From Billgrantia pellis (GTDB lineage Bacteria; Pseudomonadota; Gammaproteobacteria; Pseudomonadales; Halomonadaceae), in NCBI RefSeq assembly GCF_008297955.1, contig NZ_VTPY01000008.1:62001-126000 (forward strand): DNA of 64,000 bases, written 5' to 3'. Of this stretch, positions 34,377 to 44,793 are shown in pieces. The translations under genes and the position numbers were made by a program. The notes under the pieces are model-generated. The model was not told the origin of the DNA, ran no database searches, and was given only the letters and a program-made list of their open reading frames with translations. Numbering within the stretch: position 1 is the first letter of the stretch; every line of letters starts with the position of its first letter.

Positions 34377-34455
34377 GGGCGTTGCTTCCGTTCTGGTGGA
34401 TCGCGAAAGCCGTCACCCTACCGCAAACCGCGAACGACGGCGAGATACCTGCGCC

Positions 34456-36225
34456 TCAGAACGGCCAGATGAGCGGTATCAGCGGCAGCGCCACGGCGGC
34501 CGTGAGCACATTGAGCCACCCACCGACGCGCAGGAAATCGGAGAAGCGGTAGCCGCCGGGGCCGTGCACCATCAAGTTGGTCTGATAGCCGATCGGCGTG
34601 AGGAAACTCGCCGAGGCGGCGAACATCACCGCCACCACGAACGGCATGGGGCTGACGCCGAGGCTCTCGGCGCTGGCCATTACCACGGGAAAAGTGATCA
34701 CGGCGGCGGCGTTGTTGGTCACCAGCTCGGTGAGCAGCGCCACCAGCAGGTAGGTACCGATCAGCAGCAACCACGGATCGCCGCCGGCGAAACCGAGGGC
34801 TAGGTCCGATAGCGCGGCCGCCGCCCCCGACGCCTCCAATGCGGCACCCAGCCCGAAGGAAGCGGCTATGGTCAGCAGCACTTGGGTGTCGAGCCCGCGC
34901 TTGGCCGCCCCCACCGAACAGCAACCCGTGATCAGTGCCAGCGCCGCGCCCAGCATGGCGGCGTTCATCATGCTCATTACCCCGAAGCTGGCAAGTGCCA
35001 CCACGCCGAGCAGGATGCTCCAGGCCAGCGGGGCCTTCTCGTGAACCGGCCGGGCCTGACCGTTGAGCTGACTGATCAACAGGAAGTCGCGCGACTGGCG
35101 GTGACGCTCGATGAAGGGCGGTCGCGCCTCCAGCAGCAGCACGTCGGCCGGCTGCAAGCGCACCTGGCCCAGGTTGCCGGCGACCCGCTCGCCACCGCGA
35201 CACACCGCGAGCACGGCGGCGCCGTAGAGGGTGCGAAAGTGGCCGTCGCGGATCCGCTGCCCAACGAACTGGCACTGGTCGGAAACCACGGCCTCCACCA
35301 GGCGGCGCTCCTTGAAGTCCTTTTCCAGGCTCGATTCGCCGTGGCGCGACGGCACCAGGCCACGAATCTGCTGCAGTTCCACTGCGCCATCGCTGGTGCC
35401 GGCAAAGACCAGACGGTCGCCGCCCTTGAGCCGCTCCCCGGGGCCGACCACGCTGACCACGTTACCGTCTCGTTCGATCTCGACCAGGAACAGTTCCCGC
35501 AGGTGACGCAGCCCGGCCTCCTCCACGGTGCGATTGACCAGCGGCCCCGCAGGATCGACCTCCATTTCGATGGTGTATTCCCGCGGGTTATCGAAAGCGG
35601 TGCCCACGTCGCGCCGTGCCGGCAGCAGGCGCGGCCCCACTAGCATCAGGTAGAGCAGCCCAACCACGGCCACCGGCACCCCCACCCAGGCGATATCGAA
35701 CAACCCCATGGCCAGGTCGGGATAGCGCTCGAGCAACAGCCCGTGCACCACCAGGTTAGTGCTGGTACCGAACAGGGTAATGGTGCCTCCCAGGATGGAG
35801 GCGAAGCTGAGCGGCATCAGCAGGCGCTGGGCCGGCAGCCGCAGGCGGCGACTCCAACTGAGCACCGCGGGAATGTAGGTGGCGACGATGGGAGTGTTGT
35901 TGAGAAACCCGCTGAGAGCGGCCACCGGCAGCAGCAAGCGAGCCAGCGCACCGCTCTCACCGCGCGGGCGGCCCAGCACGTAGCGGATGATCAGATCGAT
36001 ACCACCGGTCTCGCGGATGCTCGCCACCAGCACGTACATGAAGGCCACCGTGAACAGACCCGTACTGGAAAATCCGCCGAGCGCCTGCGACGGCTCGATC
36101 ACGCCCAGCGTCAGCAGCACGATGACCGCCCCCAGCAGAATGATATCGGGGCCCAGGCGGGAAAAGGCCATCAGCGGGAAAGCGGCGAGAACGACGGTGA
36201 GCGAGAGCCAGGCATCCAGCGACAT
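34456..36225 (-). CDS. SLC13-type (DASS) anion transporter with central TrkA-C domains
   Basis: A 589-residue permease with two transporter halves flanking two RCK/TrkA-C domains (about residues 205-370; FLVEIERDGNVVSVVGPGER marks one). Signature NNTPIVATYIPAVL is in the first half and ELVTNNAAAVITFPV with TPIGYQTNLMVHGPGGY in the second. Members move sulfate, dicarboxylates or other anions; the regulatory insert is typical of bacterial sulfate/anion forms. It appears monocistronic. Confidence 0.9.
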   Translation of the reverse strand: MSLDAWLSLTVVLAAFPLMAFSRLGPDIILLGAVIVLLTLGVIEPSQALGGFSSTGLFTVAFMYVLVASIRETGGIDLIIRYVLGRPRGESGALARLLLPVAALSGFLNNTPIVATYIPAVLSWSRRLRLPAQRLLMPLSFASILGGTITLFGTSTNLVVHGLLLERYPDLAMGLFDIAWVGVPVAVVGLLYLMLVGPRLLPARRDVGTAFDNPREYTIEMEVDPAGPLVNRTVEEAGLRHLRELFLVEIERDGNVVSVVGPGERLKGGDRLVFAGTSDGAVELQQIRGLVPSRHGESSLEKDFKERRLVEAVVSDQCQFVGQRIRDGHFRTLYGAAVLAVCRGGERVAGNLGQVRLQPADVLLLEARPPFIERHRQSRDFLLISQLNGQARPVHEKAPLAWSILLGVVALASFGVMSMMNAAMLGAALALITGCCSVGAAKRGLDTQVLLTIAASFGLGAALEASGAAAALSDLALGFAGGDPWLLLIGTYLLVALLTELVTNNAAAVITFPVVMASAESLGVSPMPFVVAVMFAASASFLTPIGYQTNLMVHGPGGYRFSDFLRVGGWLNVLTAAVALPLIPLIWPF

Positions 36226-36375
36226 AGAGGTGTCCGAGCGACATTGAGCCTCTATTGTGAACGCCGAACCTTATACGAAAAAGTTATTTTTGGAAATTCT
36301 GAAATAACTTTAAGGAATAAAAGAAAGCGTCTTGCCACTCGAAGGGACCAGTGGATTGACGCTCCATAACGAAAA

Positions 36376-36395
36376 GGGCCCGCTTTCGCGGGCCC
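36376..36395 (-). terminator. Terminator of the cold-shock gene
   Basis: An 8-bp perfect stem of GGGCCCGC/GCGGGCCC with a 4-base loop is followed on the minus strand by TTTTC. It lies about 45 bases after the csp stop. Confidence 0.85.
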
Positions 36396-36438
36396 TCTCT
36401 GTCGCCGTTCGGCGCATCAAGCTATCGGAGCCGAAGGC

Positions 36439-36645
36439 TTAGCCGATGACCTTGATGTTGGAAGCCTGGAGGCCTTTCTTGCCCTGAGTGACGTCGAAGG
36501 AAACCTTCTGACCGTCCTGCAGAGTCTTGAAGCCGTCAGCCTGGATCTCGGAGAAGTGAGCGAACAGATCGTCGCCATTGTCGTCCGGAGAGATGAAGCC
36601 GAAGCCCTTGGTGTCGTTGAACCACTTAACAGTGCCAGTTGCCAT
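36439..36645 (-). CDS. CspA-family cold-shock protein
   Basis: A 68-residue single-domain OB-fold RNA chaperone. RNP1 is KGFGFI and RNP2 is DLFAHF, and the start [14 protein letters not shown] is canonical. The roughly 190-base spacer upstream is long, as is usual for csp genes with structured leaders, though I could not identify a cold box. A strong terminator follows. Whether it is cold-induced cannot be told. Confidence 0.95.
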   Translation of the reverse strand: MATGTVKWFNDTKGFGFISPDDNGDDLFAHFSEIQADGFKTLQDGQKVSFDVTQGKKGLQASNIKVIG

Positions 36646-36846
36646 TATCGAATTCCTCTAACAGCATTGATTTTCCGGGAGATACCCGAGTTGCAGTGGG
36701 TAAAACAAGAAACTTTTCACCGGGAAATCTCGACGCTGTGAGCGTTTCGATGACCACTTGCGATGTTCGACTTGCTAACCAACTGCACGCATCTTGCTCC
36801 TTTCGAGCTCCCACGTCAATACTATTTTGCGTGTGTGACGTAAATC

Positions 36847-38499
36847 TTACCGCTCGCTCAGAATCCAGCCCGCCGCCTTCTCGGCGATCATCAGCGTCGG
36901 CGAATTGGTGTTGCCGCTGGTGATGGTCGGCATGATGCTGGCATCCACCACCCGCAACCCCTCGACGCCATGCACGCGCAGGCGCGAGTCCACCACCGCC
37001 ATGGGGTCGTCGGCGCGGCCCATCTTCGCCGTGCCCACCGGATGGAAAATGGTCGTGCCGATGTCGCCGGCGAGTCGCGCCAGGTCCTCGTCGCTCTGAT
37101 ATTGCACCCCGGGCTTGACCTCTTCCGGACGGTACTTGGCGAAGGCCGGCTGCTCGGCGATGCGCCGGGTGACCCGCAGCGAATCCGCCGCCACGCGACG
37201 ATCCTCCTCGGTGCTCAGGTAGTTGGGGGCGATGGCCGGCGCCTGACGCGGATCGCGGCTCTTGATACGCACGCTACCGCGGCTGGTGGGATTGAGGTTG
37301 CATACGCTGGCGGTAATCGCCGGGTAGTCATGCAGCGGCTGGCCGAAGGCCTCCAAGCTCAGCGGCTGGACATGATACTCGATATTGGGATGTTCGTACT
37401 TCTCGCTGCTGCGAGTGAAGGCGCATAGCTGCGATGGTGCCATGCTCATGGGCCCGGTGCGACGCAGCAGGTACTCCATGCCGATCGCTGCCTTGCCCAG
37501 CCAGGAAGCCGCCAAGGTATTCAGCGTCTTGGCACCGGACACGCGATAGACCGAGCGGATCTGCAGGTGGTCCTGCAAGTTCTCCCCAACGCCCGGCAAT
37601 TCATGCACGAGCGGAATGCCGTATTCGGCCAGCAACCCCGCCGGGCCGATGCCGGAGAGCTGCAACAGCTGTGGCGAGCCGATGGCCCCCGCCGCCAGGA
37701 TCACGCCGCGAGCCGCCTTGGCCCGCATGATGGCACCGTCACGCTCCAGCTCGACGCCGGCGGCACGGGGTCGTCCGCCCTCTCCGGTCTCGAACAGCAG
37801 GCGGTGCACCTGAGAGGAGTGCCACAGCGTGAAATTGTCGCGCTTTTCGCACACCGGCCGCAGGAAGGCCTTGGCCGCATTCCAGCGCCAGCCGTCGCGC
37901 TGGTTGACCTCGAAGTAGTCGACGCCTTCGTTGTCGCCGCGGTTGAAGTCCCGCGTACGAGGAATGCCGGCCTGCACCGCCGCCTCGGCGAAATCGTCCA
38001 GCACCTCCCATTTGAGACGCTGCTTTTCCACCCGCCATTCCCCACCGTGGCCATGGTAGTCGCGGTGAGCGGCATCGGCGTCGCCCTCATTGTCCAGCCG
38101 GTAATGGTCCTCGTGCTTGACGAAGTCGGGCAGGCAATTCTCCCAGCGCCAGGCATCGTCGCCCACCGCCTCGGCCCAACCATCGTAATCGCGGGCCTGA
38201 CCGCGGATGTAGAGCATGCCGTTGATGCTCGAGCAGCCGCCCAGGGTCTTGCCGCGCGGGTAGATCAGCGAGCGCCCGTTGAGACCCTTGTCGGGCTCGG
38301 TCTTGAAGCACCAGTCGGTACGCGGGTTGTTGATGCAGTAGAGGTAGCCCACCGGGATGTGCACCCAGTGGTAGTTGTCGCGGCCGCCCGCCTCGATCAG
38401 CAGCACCCGGTTGGCCGGGTCGGCGCTGAGGCGGTTGGCCAGCAGGCAGCCGGCGGTACCGGCGCCCACCACGATGTAGTCGAATTCCCGCTCTGTCAT
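36847..38499 (-). CDS. GMC-family FAD oxidoreductase (choline/alcohol dehydrogenase type)
   Basis: A 550-residue flavoenzyme oxidising alcohols. The FAD fingerprint is [19 protein letters not shown] signature 1 is [18 protein letters not shown], signature 2 is [16 protein letters not shown], the catalytic histidine is in [10 protein letters not shown] and the asparagine in [10 protein letters not shown]. Glycine-betaine genes betB/betI are not next to it, so true BetA is unlikely. It follows the semialdehyde dehydrogenase on the same strand, suggesting a short alcohol-to-acyl-CoA pathway. The start could also be 38517. Confidence 0.9.
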   Translation of the reverse strand: MTEREFDYIVVGAGTAGCLLANRLSADPANRVLLIEAGGRDNYHWVHIPVGYLYCINNPRTDWCFKTEPDKGLNGRSLIYPRGKTLGGCSSINGMLYIRGQARDYDGWAEAVGDDAWRWENCLPDFVKHEDHYRLDNEGDADAAHRDYHGHGGEWRVEKQRLKWEVLDDFAEAAVQAGIPRTRDFNRGDNEGVDYFEVNQRDGWRWNAAKAFLRPVCEKRDNFTLWHSSQVHRLLFETGEGGRPRAAGVELERDGAIMRAKAARGVILAAGAIGSPQLLQLSGIGPAGLLAEYGIPLVHELPGVGENLQDHLQIRSVYRVSGAKTLNTLAASWLGKAAIGMEYLLRRTGPMSMAPSQLCAFTRSSEKYEHPNIEYHVQPLSLEAFGQPLHDYPAITASVCNLNPTSRGSVRIKSRDPRQAPAIAPNYLSTEEDRRVAADSLRVTRRIAEQPAFAKYRPEEVKPGVQYQSDEDLARLAGDIGTTIFHPVGTAKMGRADDPMAVVDSRLRVHGVEGLRVVDASIMPTITSGNTNSPTLMIAEKAAGWILSER

Positions 38500-38626
38500 G
38501 GCGCGCTCTCTCGACATGCCCCGTTCAAGGCAACCCCGAGGGGAAGACCCGTAAATGACCTCCTCTTCGGTCTTCCCTCGGTGCCTCTCACTGACGTCTT
38601 GGAATTGTGCAGCTTGTGGTTAAGGC

Positions 38627-40138
38627 TTACTTGTGGGTCGGCATGGCAAATTCGGCGCCCGCGTTGATCGAGTCCGACCAGCGCTGCATGATCGACTTCT
38701 GCTTGGTGTAGAAACGTACGCCTTCTTCGCCGTAGGCGTGGGTATCGCCGAACAGCGAGCGCTTCCAGCCGCCGAAGCCGTGCCACGCCATGGGCACCGG
38801 AATCGGCACGTTGATGCCGACCATGCCCACCTGGATGCGGCGGCCGAACTCGCGTGCCACGCTGCCGCTCTCGGTGAAGCAGCTCACGCCGTTGCCGAAC
38901 TCGTGGTCGTTGATCAGCTGAATCGCGGTGGCGACGTCGGGTACGCGCACGCAGGCCAGCACCGGGCCGAAGATCTCCTCCTTGTAGATCGTCATCTCCG
39001 GGGTGACGTGGTCGAACAGCGAGCCGCCCATCCAGAAGCCTTCGGCACAGCCGTCGCCGGCGGTGGCAACGTCGAAGTCACGGCCGTCGACCACCAGCTC
39101 GGCGCCTTCGGCCACGCCCTTATCGATGTAGCCGGTGATACGCTGGTGCGCCTGGGCGGTCACGATCGGCCCCATCTCGGCGTCGAGTTCGAGCCCGTTC
39201 TTGACCTTCAGCGCCCGGGCGCGCTCGGCCAGTCTCGGCACGATCCTGTCGGCCACGTCGCCCACCAGCACCGCCACGCTGATCGCCATGCAGCGCTCGC
39301 CGGCACTGCCGTAAGCGGCGCCGATCAGGGCATCGACGGCCTTGTCGAGGTCGGCGTCGGGCATGACGACCATGTGGTTCTTGGCGCCGCCCAGGGCCTG
39401 CACGCGCTTACCGTGGCGCGCGCCGTTCTCGTAGATTCGGTTGGCGATCGGCGTCGACCCTACGAAGGAGAGCGCCTGCACGTCGGGATGCTCGATCAAC
39501 GCTTCGACGGCTTCCTTGTCGCCCTGCACCACGTTGAACACGCCGTCCGGGAGCCCGGCCTGCCGGAGCAGGTCGGCGATCAGCAACGAGGCGCTGGGGT
39601 CGGTGGGGCTGGGCTTGAGGATGAAAGTGTTGCCGGCAGCAATGGCCACCGGGAACATCCACATCGGTACCATGGCCGGGAAGTTGAACGGGGTGATGCC
39701 GGCCACCACGCCGAGCGGCTGGCGCACGGTCCAGTTGTCGATGCCGCCGCTCACCTGCTCGGTATAGTCGCCCTTGAGCAACTGCGGAATACCGCAAGCG
39801 AACTCGACGATGTCGATGCCGCGGGCCACTTCCCCCTGGGCGTCGGTAAAGACCTTGCCGTGTTCTCGGGTGATGGCGCGTGCCAGCTCGTCCTTGTGGG
39901 CATTGAGCCGCTCGAGGAACTTGAACAGCACCCGTGCACGGCGGATCGGCGGGGTATCGGCCCAGGCCGGAAAGGCGGCCTTGGCGGCGGAAACCGCCGT
40001 ATCGACGTCGGCACGCGAGGCCAGTGCCACCCGGCCGGAGACCTGGCCGGTGGCAGGATTGTAGACGTCCTGCAGGCGGCCGGATTCGCCGGACGTCATT
40101 TGCCCGTCGATATAATGCGAGATCGTATTCTGGGTCAT
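38627..40138 (-). CDS. mmsA: CoA-acylating methylmalonate-semialdehyde dehydrogenase
   Basis: A 503-residue aldehyde dehydrogenase. The MmsA-type core is clear: [35 protein letters not shown] and the catalytic cysteine in [11 protein letters not shown]. The enzyme converts methylmalonate or malonate semialdehyde to propionyl- or acetyl-CoA in valine, beta-alanine or inositol breakdown. I prefer the ATG at 40138 ([12 protein letters not shown]). It is divergent from a LysR gene, its probable regulator, and followed by the GMC oxidoreductase. Confidence 0.93.
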   Translation of the reverse strand: MTQNTISHYIDGQMTSGESGRLQDVYNPATGQVSGRVALASRADVDTAVSAAKAAFPAWADTPPIRRARVLFKFLERLNAHKDELARAITREHGKVFTDAQGEVARGIDIVEFACGIPQLLKGDYTEQVSGGIDNWTVRQPLGVVAGITPFNFPAMVPMWMFPVAIAAGNTFILKPSPTDPSASLLIADLLRQAGLPDGVFNVVQGDKEAVEALIEHPDVQALSFVGSTPIANRIYENGARHGKRVQALGGAKNHMVVMPDADLDKAVDALIGAAYGSAGERCMAISVAVLVGDVADRIVPRLAERARALKVKNGLELDAEMGPIVTAQAHQRITGYIDKGVAEGAELVVDGRDFDVATAGDGCAEGFWMGGSLFDHVTPEMTIYKEEIFGPVLACVRVPDVATAIQLINDHEFGNGVSCFTESGSVAREFGRRIQVGMVGINVPIPVPMAWHGFGGWKRSLFGDTHAYGEEGVRFYTKQKSIMQRWSDSINAGAEFAMPTHK

Positions 40139-40325
40139 GGGTATCCGTCTTTGTCGTTGGCGTGCTTCGTCGTGGGGCGCGCCACTCGTCACGAGGACCG
40201 ATTGACGCAGTCATTTGACCTTCTAGCCTACCGTGTCAATGGGCGATATCAATTGAGGATTTTGAAAGCCAGATATAAGCTCAACCAATATCACTGAGCC
40301 AATCCCCACACGCCGACAGGCTGCC

Positions 40326-41231
40326 ATGCACGATCCACAGACCCTACGCGCCTTCGTCACCGTCGCCCGCGAGGGGAGCGTCTCCCGGGCCGCCGAACGG
40401 CTGCACCTGACCCAGCCCGCCGTCAGCCTCAAGCTCAAGCACTTGCAGGAGGGGCTGGGGCTGATGCTGTTCCGCCGTCGCCCCCAGGGCCTGGCGCTGA
40501 CTGCCGACGGACACGCTCTGTTGCCCGCGGCGGAGCGTGTGCTGGCCGCGCTGGCCGCCTTCGAACAGAATGCCCACTCGCTGCACAGCACACTGCATGG
40601 ACGGCTGCGCATCGGCACGATCGTCGATCCCGAGTTCATCCGCCTGGGGGCGTTCCTGCACCGCCTGGTGGAACGCGCCCCTCAGCTCGAGACCGAGTTG
40701 CAGCACGGCATGAGCGGCAGCGTTCTGGAGCGGGTCCGGCGCGATGCGCTCGACGTCGGCTTCTTCCTCGCCCCGCCCGGCGAGGGCCCCGGGCCGGATG
40801 CCCCCGAGATCGCCCACCGCGAGCTGACTCATTTCCATTACCATATCGTCGCTCCGCCGGGATGGGGTGACCGGCTCAAACGGCCCGACTGGCCGAGCCT
40901 TGCCGCGCTTCCTTGGATCGTCACGCCGCCGGACTCCGCCCATCATCGCCTGCTGCACGGCGCCCTCGACCCACTGGGCCTCGTGCCCAACGGCGTGGCT
41001 CAGGTGGATCAAGAAGCCTGTATGCTCGACCTGGTGCGTGCGGGGGTAGGCCTGAGCCTGGCCCGTGACGCCTTGGCCATGGCCGAGCGCCAGGAGCGCG
41101 GGCTGATCGTCGCCGAGGGCGTGCGCCTGCCCTGCGCGCTATGCTTCATCTGGCGCCGCGATCGTGGCGATGACATGGTGATACGCGAAGTGCGCGAAGT
41201 GCTGACCGGCGTCTGGGGTAGCTTCCCCTGA
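40326..41231 (+). CDS. LysR-family regulator, divergent to mmsA
   Basis: A 301-residue LysR protein. The helix-turn-helix is GSVSRAAERLHLTQPAVSLK (about residues 17-36), and the ligand domain runs to GLSLARDALAMAERQ. The AT-rich 188-base gap to mmsA contains short dyads such as GATATC but no clear single site. It probably controls mmsA and the GMC gene. An imperfect hairpin (about 41237-41265) follows and may terminate it. Confidence 0.9.
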   Translation: MHDPQTLRAFVTVAREGSVSRAAERLHLTQPAVSLKLKHLQEGLGLMLFRRRPQGLALTADGHALLPAAERVLAALAAFEQNAHSLHSTLHGRLRIGTIVDPEFIRLGAFLHRLVERAPQLETELQHGMSGSVLERVRRDALDVGFFLAPPGEGPGPDAPEIAHRELTHFHYHIVAPPGWGDRLKRPDWPSLAALPWIVTPPDSAHHRLLHGALDPLGLVPNGVAQVDQEACMLDLVRAGVGLSLARDALAMAERQERGLIVAEGVRLPCALCFIWRRDRGDDMVIREVREVLTGVWGSFP

Positions 41232-41331
41232 GCAGAGGACCCGGCGCGAATTCCGCGTCGGGCCCCTGTGCGGACATCCTTTCGTTGGTTCGATAGCGAA
41301 ACGTCGCCGGGGCAGCGCCCCCACGATTGGG

Positions 41332-41805
41332 TCAGTCGCGCTCGACTTCGACCACCCCGCTCTCGCCCTGCTGGCTTCGCACCTCGATGTCGCGGCCGTC
41401 GGCGTCGCGGCCCTCGATCTCGATGCGGCCATCGCGGTCGACCTGGATCTCCTCGAACTCGGCCAGGCCCTCGGCCGCCGCGGCTTCCATCGCCATGCGA
41501 ACGTCTTCCTCGCTCATGCCCCAGGCCCCACCTTCACGACGCTTGCGCTGCTCCTCGAGGGATTCGCCATTTTCCAGCGACAGACGTACGTCGGACTGCC
41601 ACTCGTCATCGAGCCAGCCTTCGATCTCGACGCTGTCGCGGCTCTTGGCTTCGATCTCCTGATAGTGTTGGAAGCCGTAGGCCGCCCCCTGCTCCAGTAC
41701 CGCCTCGAGGCGGTCTGTCGCCAGGCGGCCATCGGAGGCCTGCGCCGAGGTGCCGGCGAACATCAAGGTGGCTAGCGAGCCGATCAGGATCATCTTGCGT
41801 TTCAT
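41332..41805 (-). CDS. Periplasmic PepSY-like protein
   Basis: A 157-residue exported protein with a signal peptide (MKRKMILIGSLATLMFAGTS, cleavage after AQA). The mature part has two PepSY-like repeats (EIEAKSRDSVEIEGWLDDEW and EIQVDRDGRIEIEGRDADGR). GGAGG lies 7 bases before the ATG at 41805. PepSY proteins often modulate proteases or sensors. It diverges from a second PepSY gene coupled to a two-component system, so it is probably part of the same regulon. Confidence 0.75.
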   Translation of the reverse strand: MKRKMILIGSLATLMFAGTSAQASDGRLATDRLEAVLEQGAAYGFQHYQEIEAKSRDSVEIEGWLDDEWQSDVRLSLENGESLEEQRKRREGGAWGMSEEDVRMAMEAAAAEGLAEFEEIQVDRDGRIEIEGRDADGRDIEVRSQQGESGVVEVERD

Positions 41806-41900
41806 GGTAGTGCCTCCATTCATGGTCACGGACTAGGTGCCCCGTAGCGGGAACAGGTCAAGTTTTAGCATCCCTCACCTTGCCCGAAGCTGACAGCGAC

Positions 41901-41918
41901 GTTCATGCTGTGTTCATG
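41901..41918. promoter_or_regulatory. Candidate response-regulator direct repeat
   Basis: GTTCATG occurs at 41901-41907 and 41912-41918, an 11-base period typical of OmpR/PhoP-family boxes. It lies in the divergent promoter between the two PepSY genes. Confidence 0.45.
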
Positions 41919-41941
41919 TCAGGCCCGGCATCCTTGGCGAC

Positions 41942-42334
41942 ATGACGATACCTCCCCTTCGATTATTGACACGCCTTTCGCTCGCAACGCGCGGTCGCCG
42001 AGCGCTGGCAGCGCTTCTCGCCGTGTCGGCGTTCCTCGGTCTGGCGGCGGGCCACGGGCTGGCCGACGATCATTGGCGTGACCTCCACGAAGCGGTACGC
42101 AGCGGGCGCCTGGTCGCCTTGCCGGAGATCCTCGACTGGCTGGAGGCCCGCTACGAGGGCCATGTGCTCGAAGTGGAGCTGGAGCGCGACGACGGCCGGG
42201 CGATCTACGAAGTGGAAATGCTCGGTCCCCAGGGCCAGGTGGTGGAGTTCGAATTCGACGCCGAGAGCGGCGAGCTGATCGGCATGGAGGGCGTCAACAT
42301 CGACGGCATGCGGCGCAAGGAGGAGGCGCAATGA
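41942..42334 (+). CDS. Exported PepSY-domain protein of the two-component operon
   Basis: The 130-residue protein has a hydrophobic leader (about residues 20-40) and one PepSY unit (LPEILDWLEARYEGHVLEVE, then YEVEMLGPQGQVVEFEFD). It overlaps the following response-regulator gene by 4 bases. By analogy with other PepSY-RR-HK sets, it may act as a periplasmic modulator or reporter of kinase state. No direct evidence of partner binding is visible. Confidence 0.78.
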   Translation: MTIPPLRLLTRLSLATRGRRALAALLAVSAFLGLAAGHGLADDHWRDLHEAVRSGRLVALPEILDWLEARYEGHVLEVELERDDGRAIYEVEMLGPQGQVVEFEFDAESGELIGMEGVNIDGMRRKEEAQ

Positions 42335-43002
42335 AGGTGTTGCTGGTAGAGGACGACGATGCGTTGGCCGAGGCGTTGGCGGAGGCGCTGCACGAGGCGG
42401 GCGTGCTGGTCGAACGGGCCGGCGGCGGCGGTGAGGCCGATTTCCTGGTGCGCACCGAAGCCTACGATGCCGTGATCCTCGACCTGGGCCTTCCCGACGG
42501 CGACGGTAGCCGCTGGCTTGCCGATTGGCGGGAGGATGCCATCGAACTGCCGGTGCTGGTCCTGACCGCGCGCACCCGCTGGGCCGACAAGGCCGCCGGC
42601 TTCTCCGCGGGGGCCGACGACTACGTCACCAAGCCGTTCGAGACTGCCGAAGTGCTGTTCCGCCTGCGCGCCCTGGTGCGCCGCAGCCACGGCCACGCCC
42701 ACCCAGTGCTGCGCATCGGCGAACTGGCCTTCGACACCCATACCGGCAGCGTCACCCTGGCCGGCCGCCCGGTGAGCCTGACCGCACAGGAGTCTCGCCT
42801 GCTCGCCTACCTGGCCCACGCCGCTCCACGAGTGGTCAGCCGCAGCGAGCTCGCCGAGCATGTCTACGACCGCGACCACGAGCCCGACTCCAACGTCATC
42901 GACGTCCAGATCAGCCGGCTGCGACGCAAGTTGGGGGCCGAGCGCATCGAGACCCGCCGCGGCCTGGGCTATCGGCTGATCGGCAACGCCGAGGTCTCAT
43001 GA
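42331..43002 (+). CDS. OmpR-family response regulator
   Basis: A 223-residue regulator. The receiver has the phosphate-accepting Asp in VILDLGLPDGDG and the conserved lysine in VTKPFE. A winged-helix DNA-binding domain follows (LTAQESRLLAYLAHAAPRVV and NVIDVQISRLRRKLG). The gene is coupled at both ends by 4-base overlaps to the PepSY gene and the kinase. The direct repeat at 41901-41918 is a candidate binding site. Confidence 0.93.
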   Translation: MKVLLVEDDDALAEALAEALHEAGVLVERAGGGGEADFLVRTEAYDAVILDLGLPDGDGSRWLADWREDAIELPVLVLTARTRWADKAAGFSAGADDYVTKPFETAEVLFRLRALVRRSHGHAHPVLRIGELAFDTHTGSVTLAGRPVSLTAQESRLLAYLAHAAPRVVSRSELAEHVYDRDHEPDSNVIDVQISRLRRKLGAERIETRRGLGYRLIGNAEVS

Positions 43003-44360
43003 ACCGGCTACGCCGATGGTCGCTGGCCAGCCGCCTCATATTGGCCACCCTGCTGATCCTGGCGGTTACCCTGCCGCTGGCCGGTATCGGCCTTGCCCAA
43101 CATTTTCGCACTACCGCCACCGGCGCCTTCGATCGACAGTTGGAGGCGCTGCTCAACGTGGTGATCGCCGGACTCGCCTGGGACAACGTGCGGCAGCGGC
43201 TGGTGCAAGAGCGCAATCTCGGCGATCCGCGCTTCGAGCAGGTCCTCTCCGGCTGGTACTGGCAGGTGAGCGACGGCGAGCGGGTGCTGACATCGCGCTC
43301 ACTATGGGACCAGCGCCTGCCCGTACGGGAATCGACCGGGGTGGTCCGGCACGATCTCGTGGGGCCGCGCGACACACCGCTGCGGGTCATCGAGCGCGAT
43401 ATTTACCTGGCCCCGCTCGAGGCGCCGCTGCACATCAGCGTGGCGGCGCCGCGCGAAACGCTGGACCTGGAGCTGGATCGCTTCGCCCGGCTGGTGGCGC
43501 TGTCGCTCGCCGGTCTCGGCCTGCTGGTGCTGATCATGCTGGCGCTGCAGGTGCGCTGGGGGCTGGCGCCGCTGCGGCGAATGCAGAGCGACCTGGCACG
43601 CGTGGAGAATGGCGACGCCGAACGGCTCGACACCCGTCTGCCCGCCGAGCTGGCCCGCCTTGCCGGCGCGATGAACGCCGTGTTGAGCCGAGACCGGCGG
43701 CTGATGGCGCATGCCCGACACGCCGCCGGCAATCTGGCCCATGCCCTCAAGACGCCGGTCAGCGTACTGAGCACTCTCGCCGATCGCATCGAGGAGCCGC
43801 GCCGCAGCAGGATTCGCGCCGAGCTCGACCGTATCGATACCGCCGTGCGCCACCATCTGGCTCGCGCCACCGCGGCGGGCGATGTCGGCTTGGCCCCCAG
43901 AGTCGGGGTGGCCGAGGCACTGACCCCTATCCTCGACGGCCTGGGGCGGCTCGCCGGGCGCCGCGGCGTGACCCTGGAGCATCGATTGTCGACGGGCCTG
44001 CGCGCGAGAATGGAACCCCAAGACCTGAAGGAACTCGTCGGCAACCTGCTGGACAATGCGCTGCGCTGGGCAAATGGCCGGGTTCGACTCGACGGTTACG
44101 AAGAGGGCGGCGGCATCTGGCTCTGCGTGGAGGACGACGGGCCCGGCATGGACGAGACCCAGCGCCAAGCCGCCATGGGCCGCGGCGCTCGCCTGGACGA
44201 TCAGCGCTCCGGCAGCGGCCTGGGGCTGGCCATCGTCGCCGATCTGGTGGCCCTGCATGGCGGCCGGCTGGTGCTGGATGCCTCTCCCCTGGGTGGCCTG
44301 TCCGCCCGGGCCTGGTTGCCGACCCGGCCATTGACCGAGGCCCCGGCACCGACGGATTAG
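42999..44360 (+). CDS. PhoQ-like sensor histidine kinase
   Basis: A 453-residue inner-membrane kinase with two transmembrane helices (about residues 12-33 and 162-183), a periplasmic sensor between them, and HAMP. The phosphoacceptor box is NLAHALKTPVSVL and the ATP domain has NLLDNALRWA, DDGPGMDE and GSGLGLAIV. The H-box resembles the PhoQ group. It overlaps the regulator stop by ATGA. Confidence 0.92.
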   Translation: MNRLRRWSLASRLILATLLILAVTLPLAGIGLAQHFRTTATGAFDRQLEALLNVVIAGLAWDNVRQRLVQERNLGDPRFEQVLSGWYWQVSDGERVLTSRSLWDQRLPVRESTGVVRHDLVGPRDTPLRVIERDIYLAPLEAPLHISVAAPRETLDLELDRFARLVALSLAGLGLLVLIMLALQVRWGLAPLRRMQSDLARVENGDAERLDTRLPAELARLAGAMNAVLSRDRRLMAHARHAAGNLAHALKTPVSVLSTLADRIEEPRRSRIRAELDRIDTAVRHHLARATAAGDVGLAPRVGVAEALTPILDGLGRLAGRRGVTLEHRLSTGLRARMEPQDLKELVGNLLDNALRWANGRVRLDGYEEGGGIWLCVEDDGPGMDETQRQAAMGRGARLDDQRSGSGLGLAIVADLVALHGGRLVLDASPLGGLSARAWLPTRPLTEAPAPTD

Positions 44361-44793
44361 ACGCCTTTGACGATTCTCGCAGCATGCCATAGGCAGCGAT
44401 GAAGGTGCCTGGCCCAGAACGGTCAGGACGATACCCCACTGATGCCGGAAGAGCCGCGGGAGGAATGGAATGCTCGTTCCTTGCCGTGTAACAAAGAGTA
44501 GCAACGCGTTGAAAACAGGCCGCACCAGGTTTCAACGCTGCCCGGTTTTCCCGTGTGCGCCCGGATCGCACTGAATCGCTTGAGAATTCCGTACGAAATG
44601 AAGACGTCGATACGAGCGCGTTGGCAAGCATCGTGCCGCTTTTGTGGCTGGCTGCGTTGCGCGCTTGCTGATAGCCTGCCAAAACCAAAAAAGAAATGAG
44701 AAAAGTGTGCGCAGGCAGGCCCAGGCGAGGCAGCAACGTTATACGAGGCCACCTCTCCCATCCTGACGCGCATGAGGTCTGACGAGCCCCGTG
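44361..44793. other. Intergenic region without a supported gene
   Basis: This 433-base region shows only a 9-bp inverted repeat (44506-44514 with 44530-44538, 15-base loop) and AT-richer patches toward the diguanylate cyclase. No tRNA, small gene or clear promoter was found. Confidence 0.5.

Noticed and set aside
36847..38499. Choline dehydrogenase BetA of a bet operon
   Set aside because: GMC motifs fit, but betB, betI and choline transporters are absent and the neighbour is mmsA.
38633..40297. 554-codon plus-strand frame opposite mmsA
   Set aside because: Long antisense frame created by high GC third positions; low-complexity His/Gly/Val-rich translation, while mmsA is unmistakable.
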